Of a DNA stretch of 64,000 nt, positions 9,976-22,763 are shown piece after piece. The DNA is from Sequoia sempervirens (taxonomy: Eukaryota > Streptophyta > Pinopsida > Cupressales > Cupressaceae): assembly GCA_007258455.2 (NCBI GenBank), contig VDFB02047230.1:155973413-156037412 (forward strand), written 5' to 3'. The notes beneath the pieces were generated by a model. The model saw only the letters and a list, made by a program, of their open reading frames with translations. It did not search any database and was not told the DNA's origin. Every line of letters starts with the position of its first letter. Positions within the stretch are counted from its first letter, which is position 1. A program made the position numbers and the translations under genes.

Positions 9976-11000
9976 TACTAAGGCATCTTGAATATGACCG
10001 GTAGACATCAGGAACTAACTTCAGAAAGCAAGATGAATTCTTATTCCTTTTAACATTGATTGTGATGGCCAACTCTGAAATGCATATCATCTCCCATGTA
10101 AAAGACAAAGGCAAGTTACATACAGCCCAATTCCCTGTTCTAAAAAGGCGTAATAATGTGAAGCATCACACATTTTATCAGTTTATGTGTGGAAAGTGGT
10201 ATGTGATCTCTAAAAAGAAGTTCATTTCCTAAACCAACCGGAGAAGAAATAATTGTCAAAATCTTCTCTGTATTTGGCGAGCACAGACCAAAACTTGCAG
10301 GTGTTGTTGAGTTAAATTGACTGCAAGGTTTTAAAATCGACCGTTCATTTACATTACTGCGGTTGTAAATTGTTGGATTGTTTGGAATATAAGTTACTGT
10401 TATACTTTCTACAGCTGTTCTCTTTATTTTTATGCTCTGTTTTACCCTGTTTTTTTTATTGTTTATATTAATTCATAATTATATTTATGTGGGCCTGTTT
10501 TTAACAACTGGAAGGTTCTTAACAACTTTCAAGAGTTGTTCCATGAGCCATGTTTAACAAACCAATTGCATTTTTTTTTTGAATTTTTACTTTGATGGTA
10601 AAAGATAATCCTTTTCCATACCCTGCTGCCTTCATTTATCAAGCCAATTTCTCCAACTTGCATATAGACTTTATTATTTGAACCTCACCACAAATGCCCG
10701 TTTCTGCATAGTTACTTCAGGGAACATAAGTTGCGGCATCTTTAGGATTGAAGTAACATAAGTTGCAGCATCTTTAGGATTCGATTAGAAAAACAGTTAT
10801 GCTCGAACACTCAACCTATATTCATAAATGATTTACAAGCACCAAGAGACAGATATACAAACACTATAGTTCTAACTGAAAACCTAATAATAATATCTTG
10901 GGTTTTCTCAAGAAGACCAACATGGGCACGAATGCCAACTATCTAATCAATGACATGTGAAGTATGTGCAGACCTTATTCTGATAGGGGAAATTTTTGGA
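9976..11000. other. Intergenic stretch with a short tandem duplication
   Basis: No coding region is recognisable. At 10723-10782 the string AACATAAGTTGC(G/A)GCATC with TTTAGGATT is present twice in tandem, a duplication of about 30 bp. The rest is AT-rich and featureless to my reading. Confidence 0.5.
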
Positions 11001-12081
11001 GGATAACATAAACACATTAAGATAAAGTGTCACTATTGTGATGTATTCTTAGGGATCTTGCACATTATGTTGTATCATTTTCTCTATTTACACTATTTTA
11101 TAAAGTATCATGAGGTTTTTTGTGTGCATTTTTATATTTACAATCACATCCTTGTCTACCTTCATACTTGTGTATATTTTCATGATGTTTCTTCTTCTTC
11201 ATGCACTATATTGTGAAAAATAATTTAAGTGTACTTGTCATACATCCCCATGTCATCATTATGGACAGTATCATACTATTGGTGTGCATGCTTCTTTGGT
11301 TTTGATTTGTAGTTAGTCGCGTATTAGTTTTTTTTCATATATACTAGGTGGATGTAGTGGTTGGTTACCCCTACATTTTGGTGAGATGGAACACATGCCA
11401 TATATACATTCTTGTGTTCATATTTGTGGAGGCGACCTTCCATCCTCATTCGATTAATTTCTTTAGACTATTGGCACTTGTATTTTTAACTTGTAGTATA
11501 CTTTGCATTGGTTGAGTAGTGTCATTAGACTCATGCAAATTGATGTGTCATTTGTATCTTTGACTATTAGATTGTTTCCTTAGTTTTCTATTTAATCATT
11601 GCTTGAGTAGTATTGGGGTCACTCATGCAAATCTTTCTATTCTTGGTCCTAATCATCATCTTTATATTAGAGGAAGTTTTTTAGTTTTGAAACTATAGGA
11701 GTCATTTTTTATAGTTGTTTATAGCTTATTCATGCTTCAATGGTGTTCTTTTAATGTCCATTTGAAGGACATTATTTTGGAGGATTCTTAGTCCTTTGTA
11801 TATATTTCTCTCCTATTAAGGATATCCATTGTATCTATGATGAAAGTTGTCCTTTAGGGGTCATCTTGAGTCCTCTTACCTTCATTTTTTCATGTCTTTC
11901 TCTCTTTTGGAAATAATTTTTCTCATGAGCTTTTTTTCCCTTTTTCTTGAGTTATGGGAGACCTTTTTTTATTTATTCATGGGTACCTTATTAGGCCTAG
12001 TTGTCAAGACCCTTTTTTTTTTTTTTTATGTTTTCATCATAACCTAGGTTTTAGCTTCTCCCTATGTTGCACTTTAAGGGG
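11001..12081 (+). mobile_element. 3' internal end of LTR element N
   Basis: The stretch leads into an LTR at 12082 and ends with CTCCCTATGTTGCACTTT plus AAGGGG, a pre-LTR box and polypurine tract almost the same as those of elements L (35869-35894) and M (20465-20488, minus strand). Upstream, phrases such as TCATGGGTACC and GCCTAGTTGTCAAGACC correspond to GGGTACC and GCCTCATATCTGGGACC in L. No Gag or Pol motif is visible, so this is probably the non-coding 3' part of a pol-less element. The left limit is arbitrary. Confidence 0.5.
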
Positions 12082-12446
12082 TGTTAGAGTAAAAACGTAT
12101 TTACCTAAGTAATTATTTAATTAATTATTAGGTCCCTTTTTACATTAGCATACTCAAGCTTACTCAAGTCATGTGCTTTTTTGTCTCAAATCATAGGATT
12201 AAGATATTGTTTTCATGATCTAACTTACCCCTCACTTAGGGTTTCATCCAAGGTTTGTTTATCCTTTATCAAGGGTAATTAATCATTATTGTATTATTCA
12301 TTCAATTCATTATTGATTCATACTTTTTTACATTAGTAGATCTCTAGTTTTTAAGTTCAATTCTATTACTTTTTCCTTTTTATTTGTGATTGGTATTTGA
12401 TTGTAGGTGATCTTTGGGAGTTGTCAAGTTGAGCATTCAACTCCAA
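12082..12446 (+). repeat. 3' LTR of element N (copy 2 of the 3053 repeat)
   Basis: Starts TGTTAGAGTAAAAACG directly after the polypurine tract and is related throughout to 3053-3397. Its first 100 bases also resemble the LTR of element L in layout (TTAATTAATTATTA, CATTAGCATAC). The right end near CATTCAACTCCAA is where the two copies part. Confidence 0.55.
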
Positions 12447-13019
12447 AAAAATTACGGTTGTCTTTCTCCCCTATATGGCTTTATTTAAGTAATCCATCAA
12501 ATTCTCTTGATACTAAATCAATGAGAATCATTTTTAATATCTATGTAAATTACTAAATAAATGGATGGACACATAAATAAGTAAATAGATAATGCAATAC
12601 ATATTAGACACTATCTATTTTAACATTTACTTACAAATTACTTTAGTTTTTAGTAATTTTTCAAACAAAATTATATCAAAATAAATTATTTACTTAAATG
12701 TTTTTTTCAAAAAAAATTGTCTCGTCTTAATGATGGATCATTAAGTGTGACCCTAAATGTTGATTTGAATTTTTTCACTATTTTCTATCATAAGCTTTCT
12801 TATTCATTAAGAAATTTATCTTTGAGGGTATGCTAATAAAAATAAAAATAAAAATCTATATATTGTCCCAAATGATATATAGTATTTTACAAAGGTGAAT
12901 TCCTATTGACTTCAACTTCTTGAAATTTAGTTCTAAGGCAGAAAAATTATATATGAGGAGGTGAGGAAAATATTATATTGAAGAGTTAAATAATGGATTT
13001 GAAGGTTAAATTTTGTAAG
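12447..13019. other. AT-rich stretch, no gene seen
   Basis: The stretch contains poly-T and TAAATAAAT-type tracts but no frame of note and no element ends that I can define. Confidence 0.5.
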
Positions 13020-13560
13020 GAATTATTCCCACAACATTATTAGAACCAAAACTCAAAATCTAGCTTTGATACTAAATAAAAATAAATTAAACAATTCCTA
13101 CATGAACCAAATGAGAAAAATATTGCAATAGGTTATAGATCTAGATAATGAATACAAAAAATATAACACAATATTATAACCTAGAAAAATATTTTTAGAA
13201 AAACTAAGGCATCCAAAGCATACTTGATGTATTATCATCATCAAATTAGTTAGATTACACTCAATGGATTAGTAATTTAGATCAAGAGTTAGAGGATAAT
13301 TTCAATAGCTAACCTCTAGAGTCAATTTTATAGAATAAACCCTATAGTACAAGTGCATCATAGAAAACCATTAACCTATGCATCTAATATATAGGTCTAG
13401 CTCAAAATCGTAAACCAAATATGATTTCAAAACTCTAAGAAAATACCATGGGACAAAAGTGGTGCCCAAATACACATCTTAAATTCCAATACCATCTGAC
13501 AATTGGTCCAAATTCTAAACATGGAATGCAACTCTTTGTTTTATAACCACTCACCAAAAG
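13020..13560. repeat. Dispersed repeat Q, copy 1
   Basis: Diverged copy of 47480-48060. Shared strings in the same order include AGCTTTGATAC(T/C)AAAT, AGATCTAGATAAT, TATAACC(C)TAG, ACAAGTGCATCA, ATCTAATATATAGGTC and CATGGAATGCAACTC. In both copies TTTGATAC(C/T)AAAT may be the remains of a minus-strand primer site. Coding capacity is nil. The repeat probably belongs to an old LTR element whose ends are not resolvable by eye. Confidence 0.5.
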
Positions 13561-15558
13561 AGAGGACTTAGTTTTGGAATTATTCATTCTTTAATGAGAC
13601 ATTCTTACACATCTTAACTTACATTTCATAAGTGGTAAAATATCTCCATGACTTTTCTAGTCTATTTTACAACTCCCTCTTATATACTCTTACATGTTAT
13701 AAAATCACTTATTCATTTTACAATGTCATAGAACCTCTTATACATCTTACATGACATATATCCTCTTAAAAAATATCATATTACACATCAAATGTGTTGA
13801 ATAATGCCACATCAATTGGGGTGCTCATTTTCCATGTAAGTACATTAAAATATAAATCAATAAATAAATATCAACATTATGAATTGCAAGGTGTATGGCA
13901 TTTAATTCTAATTTAAAATTATCCCACATTTTGTACACTTCCAAGCGAAAAAGGAAAACCAACAAAAGTGAACTAAAATCCTAAGAGCTATTATGCTTAT
14001 AGTCATGCTACATCAATTGAAATCCTCTATGCCCATGTACTTCATCAAAACATCTACAACATCCATCAAGGTTTCCAATATCTCAACCAAAACCCTTTCA
14101 TTTGCAATCATGTCATTCAAACAAAATATATAAGATTACAATGCTTCTTGTCCAACATGGTCACATATAACTTTGTAGGACTCTAACTACTTGGGTAATG
14201 TTCAGTTGTGTAGATCCTAAAATATAGAATTACACCAAGACACTCACATAGATGGCGTTCCTTATGTTCTCTATCTCATCTAGTGTCAAATACAACTCAT
14301 TAATACACAACTCCATAAGCAAAACCACTACAAAACCAAGTTAGCGTACTTCCTCTAACTAACCCAAATATTTTTTATCAATCTCTCTCTTTATCTTCAT
14401 GCCAAGAAAATATTATCTCTCCCAATTTCTTTGTATCACGTAGAAAAATAAGAATCAAGAGCCACAATCACACCCATATTGTTAATGAAAAACCAAGGGA
14501 GTGAAATAATAGTATATTACCACCAACATGTTTGACATAATCATAGTGACCTAATTATCTCTATACAAATATCAACTCTAATAAAATATCAATCAAACCT
14601 CATATTGATATCAAAATTAGACTATAGATCTAGATATACTAAAAACTATACCATGTCCTTATATTAACACCACAAAGTTCTCTAGTTGTGATACATAGAT
14701 CTCCTCCTCCAAATTCCACCAAGAAATTCATCTTGACATCTAACCATTTAGCTCCAAGGTGAAACATAATAAAAAATAATAAAATAATCTAAAAAATATG
14801 CAGGTTTCTCAACTAAAATGAAGATCATACCAAATACCCATGATCTTACTTCCAAGGAATAAGACCATAGCCACTAAATATTCTCTATACTTAGGTCCAA
14901 CCCCTCCTTTGAACTAGATCCATAGCTCAAGTCCTATAAACATACTTGGAGATAAATAAAAATAAAACCATGCCAGTATATTCCCCAAATAGTCCTTAGA
15001 ATTGGCATCCATAGCTCAAGAGTCATTCATAAAATAAGACATGAAGTAGAATGCATTTGAAAACCAGGTGGGTAAATCTTATCAAGACTTTCTTTTCTAA
15101 GTCAAACTCATTGGAAGTGGGGGTATGAGTTTGTTCCTCTTCTTTCGATGCTTTAATTTATTTGATTCTCTCTACAAACAATCACCTCATGAGATCCATT
15201 TTAAACTCACATCCATCTCTAGGTTTAGGTTCCTTAATTTTTTGTTAAAATTTCATTCAGAGACTCATCATTCCAACACTTGATCTCTAATATCTAAGAG
15301 ATATCTAGCTTCACTTGAATCTAGATCTAGAATCAACAAGTACCTAATTGATCATCTCATGCCAACTAAACTTTAACTGCAATAGTATAATATCATAAGG
15401 CTCTCCAAGGTAACCTAATTTCTACACTCAACTCTTGAAAACCACCTCAAATCACAGCTAAAAATACCACAACATGATTAATGTAGAGTCTAGGAACTTC
15501 TCATGGAATCATGATTTACATCTTCTAAAGAGTATACGACATATCTCAAACTAATAGA
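13561..15558. other. AT-rich stretch, no gene seen
   Basis: No coding frame over 60 codons and no clear element boundary. The text has the short-word, stop-rich look of decayed retroelement DNA. Confidence 0.45.
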
Positions 15559-16980
15559 TGTAGCATAGAAAAATGTATCCCTTTTACATTTTCACAATTT
15601 GAAATTAACGTTAAAATGGACTTAATTATGCCTTAATTTAGTGTTGTAATGTGTAAATATTTACATATTCACATTAAGTTTAGGGCCCTATTAATTAAAA
15701 TGAACTTAATTGTACCTTAATCTAGTGTTGTAGAGTATACACCCCTTTACACTTTCACACTTATTTAGGGATCCTTTAATTAATTGAGCTTAATTTTTCT
15801 TAATTGGCCCCTTTAATTCAAATCCAATCCTATTTAACCATAATTTCCAAAATGGAAACCCGAAATTCATAAATTTCTTAACATAACACTTCTCATTGAG
15901 CAATGTGTTTCCTAGGGTTAGGGACCTAGGACCCATTTTCCCATGGGTGAATGGGTCTTCCCTTAGACTTAGGACCCTAATTTAAATTATTTTTTTGGTA
16001 GTTTTTTAACATTTTCAAATCCATAATTCAATGTCATCTTGGATTATTTGAATTTTGAGAAATTAAGGATAAATGTCTATAAATACAAGGTTATTTCATC
16101 AATTCAAGTAAGCTAGCAAGAGGTGAACTTAACAAGAGTCAAGATTATTGTCAAGAGCATTCAAAAGCATATTTCTTCATCATTTGTTGTAGGAATCAAG
16201 ATCCAAGAATTATGTCAAAGTTATGTGGATTCATGCATGTTTTTGGAGCTAACATTGTGATGTAGGTTTCATGTTTCAATAAAGAATTCAAAGTGTCATT
16301 TCAAGAAAAGATTCAAAGTTAAGATCCACGTCCATTGAAGCCATTTCATGTGACTTGCAAACCTCCATTATCAAGGTTTATTCAAGGATTTGGTGAGTTG
16401 TGACATTGAATTGTTCATTCATCATTCCTTCTATGTAACTTTATTTCATTTCAAGGTTTAATTACAAAAATGGGGTTTGACCAAGGCAAACCACCATTCA
16501 CCAAAAAACAAACATTTTTCCCCTCCCTTTGTGTGTTGTAGATTTGCATGTTGAAGAAAATTTGGAGATCTCAAAGTTACAAAATTGCAAAGCTACATTT
16601 GTTGTCACCTTTGTTGTCATCTCATGAAAAATCAGATCCCAAATTTATTTCTGACTATTCAACTGTGAAAATTGAGAATCTGGAAGTGCAAACATAAGAG
16701 AAGAGGGCCCATAAACCACTTTTAAAGATCCCTACACAAGACCCATTCACCGTAGGGAGAATGAGTCCTCAAACAACTTCTAAAAACACCATTTATGAGA
16801 GGCACACAACATTTATCCCTTCTAGATTTTCCAATAAAAATTTAGGTTCCTTCAATTTTATGTTTAATCTACTAAATCCAAGTGATAGACTACATTTTGG
16901 AGTTGATTTTCTATTTTTAATCTTTCTACCCAAAGTTTTGTTTGACTAGACCCTCATCCTAACACAAAAAGGGAATTGTT
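15559..16980 (+). repeat. LTR family R, copy a
   Basis: Begins TGTAGCATAGAAAAATG and parallels copies b and c. It has a GTGTTGTAA-rich first part, a GACCCATTTTCCCATGGG hairpin motif (15930), TATAAATACAAGG (a likely TATA/transcription start region, 16080), and the block GGGGTTTGACCAAGG...CACCATTCACC (16475). Near 16740-16775 the GACCCATTCACCG...GAATGAGTCC motif recurs. The right end is uncertain. No primer site or pol genes follow, so it is probably a solo LTR. Confidence 0.55.
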
Positions 16981-17389
16981 AGATCCTTGAAATAATTCAC
17001 TCACCTAAGGGTTGAAAGTGGATTTGATCTTGGGAGATCGCATTTCTTGAATGAAATAGAAGAATAGGTAAGTTCATTTACCCCATTTTTTCCTTTCTAC
17101 TTATAGTAAGTTTGGTGAAACATCCCAAATTTAGTATAAAAACATATGTTTGAACCCCAACCTATTTTTATTTGTTTCAAAAGATTCACATCACCACCAA
17201 ATGTTCGATTAAAATTGATTAAGAGCTACCCATGTGACCATAATATCCTTGTGATAGATTCTCAAAAAAAGCCATGTCATGCTAGAATTCTAACTATGTT
17301 TCATGACTAGCTATGTTCTTGAACAAATCTCCCACCAAGTTGTGATGTAAATCCTCTCATGACATAATTTCATCAACTACTATAGGTTC

Positions 17390-17692
17390 CATATCATACT
17401 ATTATAAGTGACCCAAAATATGTGATGCAAGCACCTCAAATAATTACTAAAAGTTTCACAAGTATTGCTACAAGTGACCCAAAATATTATTACAAATGTG
17501 TTAAAATCATGTGAAAGTATTACTGAAAGTGTCACAAGTACACTAAAGTTATTCTATAGTAATGAAACAAGAATCCCAAAGTACTACTATAGGTGTCACA
17601 ATTATTATGATAATTGACCCAATGTACTATTATAAGCATACCACAAGCATCCCAAAGTATTTCTATAGGTGTAGCAAGTACTAGACCTATAG
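17390..17692. repeat. Degenerate minisatellite, left part
   Basis: Units of roughly 30-40 bp carry AAGTGACCCAAA(A/G)TA, ATTACTA and GTGTCACAAGTA in varying order. The units are too diverged to give a consensus by eye. The array stops at 17692, where LTR copy b begins, and resumes near 19240. Confidence 0.6.
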
Positions 17693-19216
17693 TGTAGAAA
17701 AATGGATCCCTGGACATTTTCACACTCGTTTGGGTCCTCCTTGTGGATTTTGGCTTAATGTTGCCTTGATCTAGTGTTGTGAGGTGTTCTACACATACAC
17801 ATTAGATCTTGGGTCCTTGCAAAGTGAATAAAATGCATTTATTTATGTCTTGTAAAGGTGTTGTAAAGTGTCGTAACCCACTTTCACACTTTTCTAGGAT
17901 TTTCATTAATAATTGGGCTTTCTTATGCTTTAATTGGCCCCATTTTGCATCCACAAGCCTTATTTATGTTTAATTTCAAGGTAAATCCTAAAAAATATCA
18001 TTTAAAAGCACCTAAATCTTGAAACCCACCTTAAAATTCCTAAGGTGGGACTCATTCGCCATTACTGGAGGATAAGTCCCATCAGGTGGGACCCATTCGC
18101 CAATTGTGGCAAATGAGTCCCATTTGACTCAAATTTCAAAATTTGGTAGGATTTTGGCCTCCTACATCAATGTCAACTTGTAGTGTTGCAATTTTAGGAT
18201 TTCTTGCATAATTAGTATAAATACAAGGTTCTTTCACTCATTTTCATCAAAGACTTTTGTGAGAATATTCATGATAGAAAATTTAATTCCATAATAGCAT
18301 TCAAGTGTTTACCAAAGAATTCAAGGGCACAATTCTTCATCAAGTGTTGTAGCAATTCAAGATCCATCATCATGGCAAGGTTCTAATTGCATAACTTCGT
18401 GTTCATGATTCCTTATCTTATTTCATCATTTGGTTTAATTACCTAAAAGGGGTTTCACCAAGGAAAACCCCCATTCTCTAACAATCAACAAGTTTTCCCC
18501 TCTTTAATGTGTTATTGCAGGTTTGTAGATTGAAGAAAAGTGGATTGGAAGCTTTCACGAGTGACAAAATGATAAAGTTTCATTTATGTTGTCAAAGTTG
18601 TCATTAAAAGTTGTCAATACTATGGAAAATCAGATCTAGGGAAAAATATCCATCCAATTTGCATGAAATCAGTGGGAAAGTGCTTATTTTATCCATCTTT
18701 AGAGGCTTGCAAAGTTTCAGTTAGAGATTTTTCTCATAGGACACTTTTCAACAAAATGAGACTCATCCCCAATAGTGGAAAATGAGTCCCACTGTAGGTG
18801 TTTTCTAGAGATCTTTGCAGATTCAGATACCCTTTTGGTTGAAACTTTTCTTGAGATAGTTTTCTAGAACTAGGACTAATTCACCCAAAATGGTGAATGA
18901 GTCCCACTAGGCCTAAAAAGTAGCAATTTCAAAAGTTTAGATCTACTTCTAGTCTTCAACACATTTCCAGGTGCACACTTTCTATTTTATAGCTTTCTAT
19001 TATTCTTTATTTGCATTTCTAAGTCATTTTCTAAGTCATTGTGCATATCACACTGTGTTTTCCAAGTTTACACTTGGTGGTGAACCCCTTTCTTGTCTCA
19101 ATCATATCCTAGGACAGTCCCTTAGATCTCTTGCCTCTATTCCATTCTTGGGGTGAAGATCTCTAGGGAATCCTTGAATGTTTGTTGGAGAAAAGTGATG
19201 TTCTATGTCCAAAACC
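17693..19216 (+). repeat. LTR family R, copy b (solo LTR)
   Basis: Starts TGTAGAAAAATGGATCC and follows copies a and c block by block: GTGTTGTAAAGTG (17870), GGTGGGACCCATTCGCC (18080), TATAAATACAAGG (18217), AAAGGGGTTTCACCAAGG (18448), repeats of the AATGAGTCCCA hairpin (18755, 18895) and GGTGCACACTTTCT (18971). No internal region follows, and minisatellite sequence flanks it on both sides. A target duplication could not be confirmed, so the right end is approximate. Confidence 0.65.
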
Positions 19217-19239
19217 ATAAGTAACATCCATTTTTTCAC

Positions 19240-19420
19240 TAATCAAGACCACAAGTGACTTAAAGTATTGCTACAAGTTTTCCTAAAGCATATTGATGTA
19301 TTGCTACTTGATTCATAATTACTAGTATAAGTGAGCAAAGTACTATAGACATGCTACAAGCATTCCAAAGTACTAATACAAGTATAATAGGTGCTAGCAT
19401 AATTGTGCAATAAATCTACT
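19240..19420. repeat. Degenerate minisatellite, right part
   Basis: The same motifs as 17390-17692 reappear (CACAAGTGACTTAAAGTATT, CTACAAG, CAAAGTACTA), showing that one array was split by LTR copy b. Confidence 0.55.
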
Positions 19421-20032
19421 ACATGAGACAAAAAGAATTAATACATGAAATTTGAGGAACTAATCCTCTTCCAACAATCAAATTGATTGAAAGAATGTAT
19501 ACAAATAGATAATTATTTCTCACTCACACAATCCGTAGGAATTACAATCTAAAAAATAATCTTGCACAAAATTATAAATGAATCAAATTGGAATAAAATA
19601 TATACATAACACACATTCATTAAAATAAGATGCCATAAATGCACCTACAAACCACACAACCATTGGATGCAGATTTGAATGTATTACACATTCAAAATAT
19701 CCACAAATTTAAAACCTCCATATTTACTATTTCAACAATGGGTATCATATGTCTATATAATGCATGTGCACAAAAATCTAAACAATAATGAATCTACAAC
19801 ATATAAATCCAAATATACATGAATCTATAATATGCATCAATATGCAAACATTTTAACCATCCACACAACCCCAAAACATTGTTCAACAATATATAATGGT
19901 ATTCAAGTGATGTGTCATTCCATGCAGCTCCAAAACACCATAGATTCACGATACACAAACAATCAACCCACCCATGTAGGTCTAAAATACCATGGATCTA
20001 TATCATGAAATATAATGTAACTAAGGAATCCA
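19421..20032. other. CA-rich flank of element M
   Basis: No gene. CATCCAC/CATGCA-type words are frequent, as they are in 47232-47380 on the other side of M, so the two may once have been continuous. Confidence 0.4.
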
Positions 20033-20464
20033 TGTTGGAAATATAACTGAATAATAACCCACTTGAAGTTGTAATCTTTAATGGATCAACCAAGAAAAAT
20101 ACGATCCACATGAACAAGAAAGTGATGCATCATGAGCAAGAAGATAATTTGATCAAATGATGATCTAAGATGAATTGATCTAGAATGATTTACAAATGTA
20201 CAATTATCTTATTTATATAGGAAAGGTGAGAGGAGGTTGGATAAACACCTTAAATGCAAACATTAAAATCCTAATGCATAATATAAATTCATGAGTGAAA
20301 TATTAAATCCCTAGATGATTATAAGCTAATTAATGAGACATGGCCCCATTAATACTAGTTTCTAAAAATGAAAACTAGGAAACTAGCTCCTAAGTAAACT
20401 TATTAATGATGTGAATAGGTCCTCACTAAGAACTAGTTAGGAAATAACCCCATTCACACTAACA
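20033..20464 (-). repeat. 3' LTR of element M
   Basis: Begins TGTTGGAAATATAACTG and ends CACACTAACA on the plus strand. Block-for-block match to 46799-47231, for example AACAAGAAAGTGATGCATCA and ATATAGGAAAGGTGAGAGG. On the minus strand it is preceded by the purine tract GTGGGG. Confidence 0.85.
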
Positions 20465-20488
20465 CCCCACATAAGTGCAACTTGGGAG
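20465..20488 (-). promoter_or_regulatory. Pre-LTR box and polypurine tract of element M
   Basis: Minus-strand reading is CTCCCAAGTTGCACTTATG followed by the purine end GTGGGG, abutting the 3' LTR. Nearly identical boxes precede the 3' LTRs of L and N. It would prime plus-strand DNA synthesis. Confidence 0.75.
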
Positions 20489-20779
20489 TGTAGTTATTAT
20501 ACAAAACGATGCAAATACAATGATGGGTCCTAGCTACTAGACCATGTTAATTAGTACCTATGTACAAATGAAAATGAAATATCTCACAAATGGAGAAAGG
20601 AGGAAACCTCGTGGACAAAACTCCTCTCCAAAAAAAAGAGATCTAATGCAAATCTAATGAAAATCACTTATAAGTAATGGAAGTGATGAGTGGAGGTATC
20701 AACATCAATACCCCCCAAGAGCTACATCCATCACAAGAATATAATACAATGATCCCTCCAACAAAGGAATAGATGGAGA

Positions 20780-21180
20780 CTAGATTTCCCCCCTAAATGA
20801 AGCAACATCAAAGAAACTGAAGATATTCTGAAGCCAAAAGAGTACCCAATGATGACAAACCGCATGTCTTCCTCTAGGAAGAAATAAATCCAATGGTAGA
20901 TGTGGAAGAAACTCCAACTCCATGATGAAATGGGAGGGAAGAAGCCTCATGTATGAAATATTTGAAAAGGAATCAAGTGCCTCTAAGGAAGTCTCATCAA
21001 AATCAAGATCCTCAATCAAGGTCAAAATAATCGAATGTGGAGACTCATACCCTCCAAAGTATAATTTTCAAAGAGGAGAGTGTTCCCCTCAAGCATGTCC
21101 TCCAAACCTATAGAAGTAGCCAAGTCTGCAATACCCAGAACAAATCCATCCTGTAATCCCAAGTCTAGAAAACTAAATAT
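20780..21180 (-). pseudogene. C-terminal domain shared by elements M and L (unknown function)
   Basis: The minus strand reads LQDGFVLGIADLATSIGLED, then MLEGNTLLFENYTLEG, a DFDETSLEALDSFSN stretch, RLLPSHFIMELEFLPHLPLD and LFLPRGRH. Element L encodes the same order of blocks at 34936-35256 (SQDGFVSGITDLATSTGLEK, LLPYHS, FLQHPPLDLLLPSRR). The domain takes the place where copia elements have integrase and reverse transcriptase. I know no family with this sequence. Its retention in two diverged elements suggests selection while they were active. Stops and a 5' frame break make this copy dead. Confidence 0.6.
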
Positions 21181-21189
21181 ATCCTATTG

Positions 21190-21740
21190 TACTAAATCAA
21201 CTATATGAGATGATGGAACCATACAAATAAGAGCCAAATTCAACGAGCCACCATTGTTATCATATGAATTACTATCCACTTTAGAATCAGGGGAATTAGG
21301 AACATAAGGATCATCATCATGATAGAAGTGGGAGAAGGTATACACCTTTGACTAATGATCGACCAAGCCTACAATAATGAGCTCTCTTGTATCCTTCTAA
21401 ATGAGAACTAACTTGGATGTGCACTCAATTGTATTTCCTTCCTATGCAATCTGATAAAATAAGAGTAGATTATGGGCCATCTAAAGAACATAAAGTGCAT
21501 CATGGACATGCCTTGTACCTAAATCAACATCACACATACCAGCTACATGAGCCATATCAACATTAGCAATAAATATTGTATCAAATTGAGGTGCTCTAAG
21601 TGACCCTAGAATAATATGATCAAAATAGCTAGCAATGTGTCTCGATGCACTTGAATTAATAATCCATCCTTTAGGCCTATCTACAAAAGTAGTAATGAAT
21701 GCTCAACACTTGCCTCTAGAATCTCTAGATTTAGTTCCTT
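21190..21740 (-). pseudogene. Copia-type protease/pre-integrase remnant of element M
   Basis: Downstream of the zinc-knuckle remnant the minus strand reads GWIINSSASRHIASYFD, where active copia proteases have an Asp-Ser/Gly pair (D replaced by N here). HVHDALYV, MAHNLLLFYQIA and EGNTIECTSKLVLI follow, typical of the protease/GAG-pre-integrase join. Several TAG and TAA stops interrupt it. Integrase and RT motifs do not follow. Instead the frame leads to the unknown domain at 20780-21180. Confidence 0.65.
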
Positions 21741-22763
21741 TATCCTATTTATGTGGAATCTCCTCTTGTGTGGTAGAAGAATAAGGCAAACTAGATGAAG
21801 AAGGAATTGAAATATTGTGATCCTTGAGAAGTTGTTTTAACTCATGAATCTTCTTCTTATAGAAAAACTGTTCACTATGCCTGATCCTCGTGTAAGAGGT
21901 GCATGTGGGTTTCTCCTTCTTATGTTTATCGTCTTTTGAAGAGGTGGTGGAAGTCTCACTATACCTTGTCATAGGTTTAATTTTTTTCTTCCCTTTCTCC
22001 TTAGGTGGTGTGACTATCAATGCGTGAGACTTAGAGGTGACATCATGTTGACTAAGTTTGGATTGTTCCCTAGTCAATCTTTCACAAAAGGTCTCAAAAG
22101 ATGGCATGACAAAATTATCACCTAACCCATCCATAGTGGAATAGAAAGAAGTGGAAAAATGTGCAAAAGCATCCTTCAACTTAGACAAGATAAATAATAT
22201 GCATTCCTTGTTATTTTTTTCTTTCCCAGACCCTACTAACTATGTAAAGACTTGAACTTCATCAAATAATCCTCAATTGTAGCAAATGAATCAATGGAAA
22301 GAGATGCCAACTCAACTTCTAATTTCAATGCTCTAATATCACTAACAAAACCAAATAAATACTTATACTTTTTTGATACCTATCTTGGTGTAGGACACTC
22401 CTCAATGTGGAAGAATAAAGAGTCAAAAACATGCAATGCAATCAATCCCATCTCCTCATCACATTTTTTTTGATGTGCAAACTTCTCATATTCTCTAGTG
22501 AATTATGGTTGTTCCTCGACCAAGGTAGACCATAATCCCCTAGACTAAAGTGATATTTGCATCTTCACCTTCCAAGTGTGATAATTATGAGTAAAAATCT
22601 CAAATCTTGATTTTGTCATGTGTGCCAAAACAAAAAATTGAGCAAGAGTAAAATATATCTTATAGAAATGTTGTGAAACCCCCAAGATATGATGTGCCAT
22701 TGAAAATGAAGGCTCCCAATACAAATAAACCTTCTTAAAATCATAGTATGTCCAAGATATCAA
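21741..22763 (-). pseudogene. Element M gag (UBN2-type)
   Basis: From high to low coordinates, NYHTWKVKMQISL (near 22550) marks the start of a copia-type Gag. The frame at 21745-22188 continues with KLKDAFAHFSTSFYSTMDGL and FETFCERLTREQSKLSQHD, a UBN2-like domain. It is followed by a lysine-rich linker (EKGKKKIKP) and CTSYTRIRHSEQFFYKK, a zinc-knuckle remnant with some cysteines lost. At least one frameshift and several stops separate the N-terminal and central parts. The product would have been a particle-forming RNA-binding protein. Confidence 0.75.

Noticed and set aside
3053..12446. A single 9.4-kb element bounded by the two family-N LTR copies
   Set aside because: No primer site follows the left copy, and the space between holds unrelated gene fragments. 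Two separate insertions are as likely.
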